From: Symbiodinium natans
Lineage: Eukaryota > Sar > Dinophyceae > Suessiales > Symbiodiniaceae
Assembly (NCBI GenBank): GCA_905221605.1
Contig: CAJNDS010000569.1
Coordinates: forward strand, 220,514 to 284,513
DNA: 64,000 bases
Direction of reading: 5' to 3'
Of this stretch, positions 55,475-64,000 are shown one piece after another. The stretch's first letter is position 1. Each line of letters begins with the position of its first letter. The position numbers and the translations under genes are program-made. The notes under the pieces were generated by a model that saw only the letters and a program-made list of their open reading frames with translations, was not told the DNA's origin and searched no databases.

Positions 55475-56031
55475 CCCTGCCTCAATCGGCTCCACATGAT
55501 CCTCGCGGTGGGCATCGCCAAGCACGTGGCCCTGACTGGTGGTCCCAGCATAGTGATCCTTGAATGCCTTCACGAGCTTCTTGAGTGCCCGAGCGTTGAT
55601 CTCAGCACTCTCCCCGAGCTGCGCAAGATGCAGCTGCTTCAACCTCTCCGCAAGAGTCTTCATATCTTCCTTGTCCATGGCTTCAAGGACTTCTTCTGCG
55701 TTGAGCGCCGTGATCGTTACCCCCTGAGAATCCGATGGCTTGCGCTTATCCAAGAACTCCTGCACAGCATGTAAATCCTCTAATCCAACATACTGTGCAT
55801 TATTGTGCTAGTTATACCTCAAGCCAACTGTTCTACGATAAGGCCTCACTTCACAGTTACTGTAGCCTGGCTCTCCTGCAAGGACACCCTCATCCTCTCA
55901 ATGGCCTCAGCTTCAGAAGATGCCAGCTGCAAAGTTTTGCGCTATTCAGGAGCACAATGCACTGTGTTGCTGTCATGCGGCCTGTCGTGGGGCGTTTCCT
56001 GCCAGGAACGCCTCGGCATCCTCCAACAAGC
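55475..56031 (-). CDS. Unknown helical protein, three exons with GC-AG introns
   Basis: Three minus-strand exons join in frame: 55982-56031 (LLEDAEAFLAGNAPRQ), 55867-55926 (LASSEAEAIERMRVSLQESQ) and 55475-55759 (EFLDKRKPSDSQ..., then EVLEAMDKEDMKTLAERLKQ, LHLAQLGESAEINARALKKL and VKAFKDHYAG). Both introns, 55927-55981 (55 nt) and 55760-55866 (107 nt), start GC, end AG and preserve phase 0. The product is rich in Glu, Lys, Leu and Ala and looks helical, possibly coiled coil. The third exon probably ends at a GC donor near 55474; further exons on both sides are missing. Function unknown. Confidence 0.6.
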
Positions 56032-56271
56032 CTCGGATTCAAAAGTGGCCATGCAAGGGAATAAGTTCAAGAACATGTGCTAGTGCGACTTTCTTAGGAC
56101 AGCCCAAGCAGGACAACATAACAAACTCTCAGCATCACATACTAGATAGAAACCCTAGTACTTCTACCCGTCTCCTCCTCTTTCCTACTGCTGGTATGCC
56201 AGGAGACCCATCTCTTCGCCCAGGTTCAGGGAGGAGGTGTCGGAAGACATGGGGTCACTCCTGGGCCGGGC

Positions 56272-56360
56272 GGTTTTAGGCTTAGGAGTTTAGGGCTTAG
56301 GGGTTAGGGCTTCGGAGTTTAGGTGTTTAGGAGTTTAGGAGTTTCGGGTTTAAGTTTTAA
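56272..56360 (+). repeat. Degenerate TTTAGGG-like tract
   Basis: Repeated TTTAGG, CTTAGGG, GTTTAGGAG and TTCGGGTTTAAG units, decayed telomere-type heptamers and octamers. Confidence 0.75.
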
Positions 56361-57106
56361 GGGGCTTATGAGGATTTCGTCGCTCACGCTCGTAGGCAAG
56401 CCTTCAACGTACACTGTCCAGTCAGAGCCCACTACACACTACTTTTGTGGGGTAGCACGTTCAACCCTAAAGGCTCCAACACATACAGAACAAAGCTGGG
56501 TCTGAACAGTATGTTTAGGTTCTGCAGGGTTGCTAGGCTTCGTTTTCTGGTACATGGCGCTCGGAGTTCTCATTTTGGTTGCTTGCCTGGCTGACTGAGT
56601 CTCCACAGGCACAAATCGAGGGTACTGCGGGATACGCTTCAGGGTTCCTCTTGCCGTATGGATGATGCTTCGGTTGTGGTTCTATAAGGGCGCGCCACTT
56701 CTCTTGAAGCTTTCTGGAGCAATGGGCTAGTTCGTCACGCGGAAAAAATTGATCGAAAAACAAAAAAACACCAAAAAAACACCATACACTACCGTATGAT
56801 GATCTGAAGGAACAGCCAATCAACACATCGTGTAGCATATGCTGAGTACCGTGGTAAGTACAATATACTTGCTACATGGAAGAATGAACGATCGTAGACG
56901 TGATCGGTGCTCTGGCGATGTTGCAGCCCAGGCTCTCAGCGAAGAATTTCAGGCTGCTTGGTACCCGAGCAAGGTGAGCTCGCAATATCTCGAGCTCCGA
57001 TTCGGGCAACTGCTTCCAAAGAGGAATCAGCCGCTCACTCCTAGGCCGCATTCATGCACTAGACATAGCCGTCTGGCTTCCAAGGGATGGACATGTCGGG
57101 AGATTT

Positions 57107-57202
57107 ATACACATGTATATATATATGTATGGTAGCCTATATAAATATATATATATATATATATATACATATATACACATGTATGTATATACATATATAA
57201 TT
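57107..57202. repeat. (TA)n / ATACATGT microsatellite
   Basis: Alternating TATATATA with TATACACATGTATG flanks. Confidence 0.9.
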
Positions 57203-57243
57203 ATGGTCGGATCATTCTCACACCATCTCACGCCTGCACTTCT

Positions 57244-59965
57244 TCAGGAGAGCTTCGTGTAGCTCGCGGCCTTGCCCTGGCTGGCCATGTACTCGGCTTG
57301 ACGCTCTCGTCTGCGGAACTTCTTGTAGTTTGAGCCCTCCTTTAATTCTTCTTCCAGCACCTGGAGCGATGTGCAGGCACTCAATCGCCTACTGTCCTAT
57401 TGTGCATCACTGCAGGTGCACGGCGCCTCGAGCAAGTTCATGTAGTGCTCGATGTTGCTCACCACATGGCCTTTTTCACGAGCTCTTTCTTGAAGTGCGT
57501 GAGCAACTGCACTCATGTGGGCAATTGCTTTCGCGGCGTTCTTGGCTGGCAGCTGCTCGCCATCTGCTTGCACGGCATGATGGCTGAGAGCCCTGCACAA
57601 GAGGATCAACTTTTCGCAGGTATCCCGAAGGGCGTCCAATCGATGCTGCTCCTCTTTGGCTTTTCTGCGCTCATCAGGCGTCAGCGACTTGCGATCACAA
57701 CTGGGTGGCTCAAAAAACGCGGCCGCAACCTCCAAGAGCATGCTCGGGTCGTGGAACTTTTCGAACTCGGCTGCGGGATCCTGCGCGTCGCGCAAAAGCG
57801 TCTGTGACAAGTCACACAGGCCGTCCTCATTGATGACAATGCACCTGAGTTTGGCGAAGCTCTGACCCTGGAAATTGTCCCCCTTGCCGAAAACATACTC
57901 GATCTCCCACAGGATGAGGCTCAAAGCATCGAAGCCTGTGTTGACTAAGTCCTGATTGGTCACTGCTAGGGGGTCATAGAGAACCGACACGGTCTTTTTC
58001 TTGAGGTCATACACAGGAATGCCAACATCGATGCCCTTCCTGAAGTTGTCATCCTTCTTCACGGTGGTCCAATCTTCCTCTCCTTCAGCCTTGCTGCTTC
58101 GGATATCTCCAAGCTTCTCCGTTTGCTCAAAGCGCGATCCCAGGATGCCCATGACTGCAACAGATGCGGAGCTTTTGTCACCCTCGGACTCTGCCATGAT
58201 CTTGCTCTGCCAGGCCTTCAAGCACGCGTCGACCTTAGCTGGGCCAAATCAGACCTATTGAGCACTGAGGTCGCATCGCAAACAGCATGCACCCTTTGCC
58301 TGAGCTCCTGGCATCGATTTTGTCCTCGCTTTTGCTTTGGCTGCTTGCTTGCATCTTCCTCATTCTCCGGATGCTGTGCTTGAAGGATGCCAGGATGTTG
58401 CGATAGAACTCCACACCGTCAGCTGTGTTCACATGGTGCCTCTGGAGGTCGCCAAGGTTCGCAAGATCTAGGAGGATTTGCAAGAACTTCGATGAGGCTT
58501 GCAAGACTTCCTCATGCACCAGGTGTGGAGCTGTCCTTGCATGCCTAAGGTAGGGGCGATGGCTGAAGCTGTTTCGAAGGATAGCAAGCGTGCGGGCATG
58601 TGTCTGAGACGCACCGTAGAACTTGTTCCGCTTCAGCATGTGGTCCAGGAGACGACCCAGATCCTTGACTTCATGAAGGCCGCATTTCTCAAATCCCTGT
58701 GCACTGTCGACGAAGCTGGACGATGCCTTGACCATGCGAAAGCCGGAGACGCCGTAGATGCCTTTGATCTCGCCTGTCTTCTCCATGATTCTGTCGAGCT
58801 TGTCGGAAACTTTGAACTGGAACTTTTGGTTCTTCTTGCCCGAGGAATCGTTTGCCTCAAAGCGTGCCTTGACGAGGTGGTAGAGGAACATGGCGCCGTG
58901 TTGCAAGAGCTTCCGGAAGAGATGGGTTGGACTTTGTGTCAACAGGTCGCCCGCGTTCCACGGTGGTACCAGGGCAGGGCACTGCCTCACAAGGTTGGGA
59001 TCGGGGCATAGGCACTGCAAACAGCCAGGGCCAGTTGGTCTGGTGGAGGCTGCAAGCAGCTCTGCTGTGAGCACCGGCTGTGAGATCTTCGGTTCGGCCG
59101 GCGGCGTCGGCTCCTGCAAGGAACGCTCGGCTTCGGGCGTGGCCTTGGCAGGCGCCGGGGCCTTGGCAGGCGCCGGGGCCTTGGCAGGCGCCTTGGCAGG
59201 CACTTTGGCGGGCGCCTTTGCGGGTGCCTTGGTGGGGGCTTTGGCGGGTGCTTTGGCGGGTGCTTTGGCAGGTGCCCTTGCGGCTTGCGCTGGCAAGGAG
59301 CGAGAGGGGCTGGTGTCAGAATCGGAGTCCCCGCTCTCTGCGCTCTCTGCGAGAGCTGAGAAGTGGTTGGGAGCCTTCGGGGCGGAAGGCTTTGTGGAAG
59401 GCTTGGAGGCCGGAGGCTTGGAAGCCGGAGGTTGCAAAGGCTGCGAAGGCTGCGAGGGCTTCGGGGGTGGAGGCTTCCGGCCGGATGCCTTGGCAAAACC
59501 TGCACCGGGAACGCTCGCGGCATGAGGGATGCTTCCGGACTTTGGTGGTGCCGCCTGAGACTTTGCCTTGGCCCCAGGCATTCCCTTCGGAATTGGTAGG
59601 CCGTGAGGCTCCAAGATCGGGCGCACCAATTCCCAAAACGAGTCCAGGACAAGGTCCTGGCGTGGTGGTGGGATCTTCATGATGCTGTTTTTCGGCTTGG
59701 GCGCTGTGCGCAAGACCAGAGCGGTTCCAAGTACGTATTCAATGTCCTTAACCTCCCGGAAGCTTTGGGACATAAGGCGGAAGGCAAAGTCGTTGTATTC
59801 ATTGTCACCGACTGGCCAAGGCCAGGGATAGAGAGTCAGCATGAAAAGCCCAGGATGCTCGGTCTCGAGCACCTTCACCTGAAAGATGTCCCTTGCGTAG
59901 AACTGGTCCAAGGTTCCTTGCGCCCCAGGCTTGAAGAGCGCGGCAGGGAGCTTGCCAAGCCTTAG
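57244..59965 (-). CDS. Three-exon protein with Ala/Lys/Pro repeat and HEPN-like Rx4H motif
   Basis: Exon 58300-59965 (CCGCAG acceptor) joins exon 57427-58238 through a 61-nt GC-AG intron, then exon 57244-57360 through a 66-nt GC-AG intron. Both joins keep frame, and the last exon ends KAASYTKLS then TGA. Exon 1 encodes an N-terminal globular region (LTLYPWPWPVGDNEYNDFAF), a Pro/Lys linker, a low-complexity run of about fifteen PAKA units (about 59140-59290), then a helical region with RNSFSHRPYLRH. RNSFSH is an Rx4H motif like that of HEPN ribonucleases, followed by amphipathic helices (HEEVLQASSKFLQILLDLAN). Exon 2 adds a mixed domain (IDVGIPVYDLKKKTVSVLYD) and long helices; exon 3 a basic end (NYKKFRRRERQAEYMA). 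The overall family is not recognised; the HEPN reading is inference. 5' exons are missing. Confidence 0.75.
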
Positions 59966-60629
59966 CTGCGGAGATATCTGCCGATCTAGGGTGCAAGTCT
60001 ATGCCTCGACAGCACAACATTGGACTTCTTGCACTATACAAGTACCCACATGGGGAGCAAAAAACGCGTGCTGCAGCCAGCGTGGCGAATCCAGCTACTC
60101 TAGGCCACGGCGGTTTCTACTATAGACTGGCGCCGCAGCAAAAGCCCGGTCATCATTGAAGCCAGGCGGCTTCACCGTGTCAAAGCTGCGTGGGCCGAGG
60201 ATGCCATCATAGTCCAAGTGCGTCTCATCACCACCACCAGGCCACAACCGAACCACCTGAATGCAAGGCATCGCTTTCGTCCAAGGTAGCTTGCTGCGAA
60301 GGCAACAAAGGGAGATTAGTTCTGCTCAAGCCCGTGGCTGCGGCATGGTCATGAAGCTCACAAGGTACGATGCCGACTCGAACATGCCCACATGTGGGTT
60401 ATGGCTATGGTCAGATGCGAAATCAGCCGCTCGTGGCGGATTGCCGGTATGATCTTGTCTGCAATGCCATGCAAAGATTTAGGATTGTTGGGGGGTCCAA
60501 GACACGTTGCAGGTATGGGCAGTTGTAAGCCACACTGTGTCGAGACGATGCCAACCTTTTTGACTTGTTGTCGAAGGAATGGACTTGCAAAAGTCTAGCC
60601 ATTCGAAGGATGGCTTCTCCTTTCTGCAC
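59966..60629. other. No gene recognised
   Basis: Probable 5' intron or flank of the 57-60 kb gene. Nothing supportable. Confidence 0.35.
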
Positions 60630-61395
60630 ACCTCAACCCCAAAGCCTTTCGCACCGACTTTGTGGACAACAAGCGTGCGTTGACCAGCCCAAATGTTGAC
60701 CAGCCCCCCCCAGCCCCAATGTTGACCAGCGCCCCCCCAAGGCCTTTCGCACCGACGTTCTGGACAACAAGCGTGTGTTGACCAGCCTCAATGTCGACCA
60801 GCCCCTCCCAAAGCCTTTCGCACCGACGTTGTGGACAACAAGCGTTGACCAGCCCCAATGTTGACCAGCCCCCCCAAAGCCTTTCGCACCGACGTTGTGG
60901 ACAACAAGCGTGCGTTGACCAGCCCCAATGTTGACCAACCCCCCCCCCCCCAAGGCCTTTCGCACCGACGTTCTGGACGACAAGCGTGTGTTGACCAGCC
61001 TCAATGTTGATCGACCAGCCCCCCCACCAAAGCCTTTCGCACCGACGTTGTGGACAACAAGCGTGCGTTGACCAGCCCCAAAATGTTGACCAGCCCCACC
61101 AAAGCCAGTCCCAATGACCAGCCCCCCAAAGCCTTTCGCACCCACGTTGTGGACAACAAGCGTGCGTTGACCAGCCCCAATGTTGACCAGTCCCCCAAAG
61201 CCTTTCGCACCGACGTTGTGGACAACAAGCGTGCGTTGACCGGCCCCATTGTTGACCAGTCCCCCAAAGCCTTTGGCACCCACGTTGTGGACAACAAGCG
61301 TGCGTTGACCAGCCCTAATGTTGACCACTTGTTGACCAGCCTTCCGAAACCTTTCGCACCGACGTGTGGACAACAAGCGTGCGTTGCTGGCATCA
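60630..61395. repeat. Minisatellite, about ten units of 67-99 bp
   Basis: Each unit carries AAAGCCTTTCGCACCGACGT, then TGTGGACAACAAGCGTGCG, then TTGACCAGCCCCAATGTTGA plus a variable C-run. Units begin near 60641, 60741, 60811, 60876, 60953, 61030, 61129, 61198, 61266 and 61347. Length varies mainly in the C-run and in duplicated TTGACCAGCC blocks. Frames remain open on both strands because the unit lacks stops, so the overlapping Asn/Gly/Val-rich open frames are not genes. Confidence 0.95.
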
Positions 61396-61665
61396 AGTAA
61401 CATCTTCATCTTGAGTAACATGTTCCTCGCAATGTAGCCCTGGGACAACATACAAACGCTCTCATCTATTTTCGCTCACCGCAGTTTCCATTACCTAAGC
61501 CTGCTTTCTCTTCATGGTCGACTTGACCCGCAGATTCATGGCAGCCCCCACGCCCCAGCCCCAGACCAGGATCCTCCAGGCCCTGAAAGTGACCTAAGCG
61601 ATTCTGGCCCAGGCTCGACTTCAAATCGAGACGACATCGGATAGGCCCAGGCAGAGGAGCACCCT

Positions 61666-61824
61666 TTAAGCCGAGATCTGGCGGACGCAATGACACCCTG
61701 TGGATATTGAGCCTGGACTTGGGTCAAGGAGTTCAAGCAGTTCACACACTTCCTCGATCTTCCTCGCACGCTTTCGTGCAGCGCAGGAAGCTTTTAAGGC
61801 GTCGATGAGGCGAGCGTAGAATGC

Positions 61825-61910
<86 letters not shown>

Positions 61911-61920
61911 GGCACGTGCT
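61666..61920 (-). CDS. Possible exon with poly-Ser tract
   Basis: In one minus-strand frame the CAG/CTG array reads as about 28 Ser and continues into RAFYARLIDALKASCAARKR then ARKIEEVCELLELLDPSPGS, an amphipathic helix pair with coding-like composition. Other frames of the array would read poly-Gln or poly-Ala but soon stop. No acceptor or donor was fixed, and no domain recognised. Confidence 0.35.
61826..61910. repeat. (CTG)28 triplet microsatellite
   Basis: Uninterrupted CTG array of about 28 units (CAG on the minus strand). Confidence 0.97.
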
Positions 61921-61953
61921 CAAAGGCGCAAGGTCGACCAGATCGAATAGCAA

Positions 61954-63119
61954 GAACTCAAATTCTGATTTATTCTGAGTTGTAGATCAGCGGGCAATTA
62001 ATAGTTCCCAGGCGAGCTCCAGAAGGGGTGCAGGCAGGATAAAAGGTGTACACAGAACAAGTTGCGTGCTCCAATGGGGTTGAGAAGGGTGCAAGGTTCA
62101 AGCGATCCAGCTGGAGCTTGGTCGTGTCTTGTGAGAAGCCTGGTTGCGCCGAAGCCTGCAACCGGTAGAAAGCCCTGATTTTTGCTGGCTCAGTGTTGGG
62201 CCCAATCCTTGTCGCATGGGTGTTTGCCCGTTCTTGGCCTGGGTTTGTTACCCACCAGCATCGGAAGAAGGCAGACCAGCACCGACACGAAGCAAAGTGC
62301 GGGAAATTGCACCTTGCTGGAGCCAGCCTTCCAACTATCCACAGCCAAGTCCATACCCTTCGGGCACAATCAGCTGTAGCACAAAGGATTCAGATGCCGC
62401 ACCGAGAGCCATGAGCAACAAAAGCAGCAGTCAGCAAATGAATTCTGCTGCGGTGAAACATGTTGTATCATTCTATTGGCCAAGATTGGCCAAGTATGTT
62501 TGGGATCCTTCATCCCGAAGTGTCGTGGTGATCATCACCACTAAGGCTGCAAAGGCCTTCAGCTTCGTTGCGCAACGGTTCCAGCAAACACCGGGTGCGG
62601 TGCACGGCAGTGGCTTGCCTTGGCTGTTTGCAGTTAATTACACGGATGGGCCCTAATGCTGTATGACTGTTAGGGAACAAATCGGAACCCTTGATTCTCT
62701 AGGGGATATGGTTGCCATTTCAGGCACCTGCACTGAGACAGCACATGCACAGCTTTCGCCCCAAACACAAAGGATGCAAACTGCCTGCGGGTTTCGCAAC
62801 CATGTTTGCCATAGTCTGTATCATCCAGCTTTCCTTCTCCTCACAGTGAGGGCGGCAGTCATGCACCTCGACCACTTTCTTGGACTGCTCCGTGCCCTTT
62901 GTATTCAACAGAGAGGTCAGCGTCTCATCTGAGAAATCCAGCATGGCCGTGATGATCCTGAGCTTACATGAGAGATGCGAAAGTTGTGCATTACAGGCGC
63001 CTCGTTCCTAGTGCGACTGCTTCTATGAAGGCAAATGCAACAGGCACGGCGATGTACTGGATACAGAAGCTTCTTTGGAGCAAGCCGGAGAAGCCAGATG
63101 AATCTGGTCTGCCATCCTG
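61954..63119. other. Downstream part of the kinase locus; exons not resolved
   Basis: The kinase C-lobe should continue here on the minus strand. A possible reading after a GGATTTCTCAG acceptor near 62925 (ETLTSLLNTKGTEQSKKVVE) was seen but not confirmed. Nothing else recognised. Confidence 0.3.
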
Positions 63120-64000
63120 CTAAACTTCCTTGGACCATGTGAAGCCAGGATGCTGAAGCAGAGTGACCCCGATCGCATAGACCTCGCTCTTTTCTTCGAA
63201 CAATCCACTCCTCATGTATCTTGGGCACATGAACCCGGGTGTCCCAATCACGGGGAAGCCTGTAGTTGCCCGAAGCGTCTTCCTTACTGTGTCATAGAAG
63301 GCACAGTCTGGCAACACCAGAAAAGACAAAATCATCCCTGTTACCTCTTCACATCCCTCTGCTTGCGTCCGTGGCTTAGGATCAACTCAACTATCATCGG
63401 TACAAAAAAAAGGTTGTTGGATCAACCAAGTGTCTCACTAGGCGGCAGCAGGCGTGCTAATCCACAGTCAATTAGCTTGGGCTGCAGCTGGCTGGTGAGC
63501 ACAATGTTTCCTGGCTTTACATCTCGATGATAGCAAACACCTTCTGGGTCACTGGTGTGCAGAAAGTGAATGGCCTCGATGACACCACGTGCAATTTCGG
63601 CCCGCGATTGCCACAGAAGCTGCCGCGCCAGATCATCTTTTTCCAGGTTCATCTGCAAACTGCCCTGCTCTTGGTACTCGTAGAGCAGCACAAGGACTTC
63701 ATGCCCCCTGCTGTAGCCGAGCAGCCGGATAATATTGGGGTGAGTGAACTGCGACAAAATTCTGATCTCGGTTTCAGTTATTTTCTCCAGGCGCTGACGA
63801 CTTTCCTCGTCTTGGCAATCCACACGCTTTGCGGCAAACAGCGTTGCGCCACCCTCGCCAGTGTCCACACCCTTGTAAACTTCACCGAAAGCACCCCTCC
63901 CCAGGAGTTGGTCTTTGGCCCAGTTCTGTGTACAGCTTGTCACGTACTCGAAATCAATCTGTTCAACATCATCGCTGACCAGCCTGCATCTCGTCGTCCC
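63120..64000 (-). CDS. Protein kinase, TKL/receptor-like type (partial)
   Basis: Exon 63439-64000 runs past the window edge. It carries LLGRGAFGEVYKG (Gly loop), FAAKRV (ATP-binding Lys), HPNIIRLLGYSRGHEVLVLL (hinge region YEYQEQGSL), YHRDVKPGNIVL (catalytic loop) and LIDCGLARLLPP (DFG replaced by DCG). A canonical GT-AG intron, 63260-63438, joins it in frame to FPVIGTPGFMCPRYMRSGLF and SEVYAIGVTLLQ, the activation segment and helix F. The HRDxKxxN and Asp of DxG are intact, so it is probably active. However, the APE Glu is Arg here (CPRY), which is unusual. The fold resembles plant receptor-like cytoplasmic and IRAK kinases, serine/threonine specific. The remaining C-lobe exons, below 63120, are not resolved. 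Confidence 0.8.

Larger units (their letters stand above)
56032..57243. other. Gap with telomere-like tract and TA repeat
   Basis: No exon recognised. Contains a degenerate TTTAGG tract (56272-56360) and a (TA)n/TATACATG microsatellite (57107-57202). Confidence 0.5.

Noticed and set aside
58890-59682. Plus-strand open frames of Ala/Gly or Trp/Arg repeat
   Set aside because: They mirror the PAKA coding repeat on the minus strand.
60633-61451. Long minus-strand Gly/Asn/Val-rich open frame
   Set aside because: Translation of the minisatellite; both strands are open and the codons follow the repeat unit.
1-64000. CRISPR arrays, bacterial operons, riboswitches, rRNA genes
   Set aside because: None seen; the introns, gene families and telomere-type repeats point to a eukaryotic nuclear genome.

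Overview
This window looks like nuclear DNA from a dinoflagellate, most likely a coral-symbiont type (Symbiodiniaceae). Several independent signs point there. Coding segments are broken by short introns, and many of these fit only if the 5' splice site is GC or GA instead of GT, a known dinoflagellate habit. Interstitial TTTAGGG/CCCTAAA telomere-type tracts are scattered through it. The gene families are ones these genomes amplify: ubiquitin-like plus ankyrin proteins, SAM-domain proteins, CCCH fingers, TIR-like membrane proteins and TKL-type kinases. Every locus I can recognise with confidence lies on the minus strand, as expected of the long unidirectional gene blocks in dinoflagellate chromosomes. 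Much of the sequence between genes is low-complexity or carries nothing I recognise.

Layout from low to high coordinate (genes read leftward). 0.8-1.0 kb: CCCH zinc-finger exon. 3.0-4.0 kb: SAM-domain gene with an unknown N-terminal domain. 4.5-7.7 kb: ubiquitin-like/ankyrin gene. 10.7-13.0 kb: a second gene of the same architecture. 15.2-15.9 kb: CCCH protein. 17.3-18.3 kb: second SAM gene, with a 36-nt microexon. 21.3-24.1 kb: membrane protein with signal peptide, ectodomain, TIR-like domain and polytopic C-terminus. 24.9-26.2 kb: intronless polytopic transporter-like protein. 27.7-29.2 kb: TIR protein. 29.7-42 kb: mostly repeats, telomere-like tracts and an AT-rich island, with a few weak exons. 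43.0-43.9 kb: frameshifted ankyrin pseudogene. 47.1-48.3 kb: PARP catalytic domain spread over four small exons that no long ORF reveals. 50.6-52.5 kb: Cys-rich exons. 53.3-53.8 kb: third SAM gene. 55.5-56.0 kb: coiled-coil-like gene with two GC-AG introns. 57.2-60.0 kb: three-exon gene with an Ala/Lys/Pro repeat and a HEPN-like Rx4H motif. 60.6-61.4 kb: minisatellite. 61.8 kb: (CTG)28. 63.1-64.0 kb: protein kinase running off the window.

Functionally, the genes read as signalling and interaction modules: two TIR-type domains, a PARP (both folds can act on NAD+), SAM adaptors, ankyrin scaffolds, a kinase and a possible HEPN ribonuclease. The same folds occur in innate-immune systems, but their grouping here may simply reflect how abundant these families are in dinoflagellates. 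Splice models were read by eye from frame continuity and domain alignment. Start codons and 5' exons are mostly unknown.
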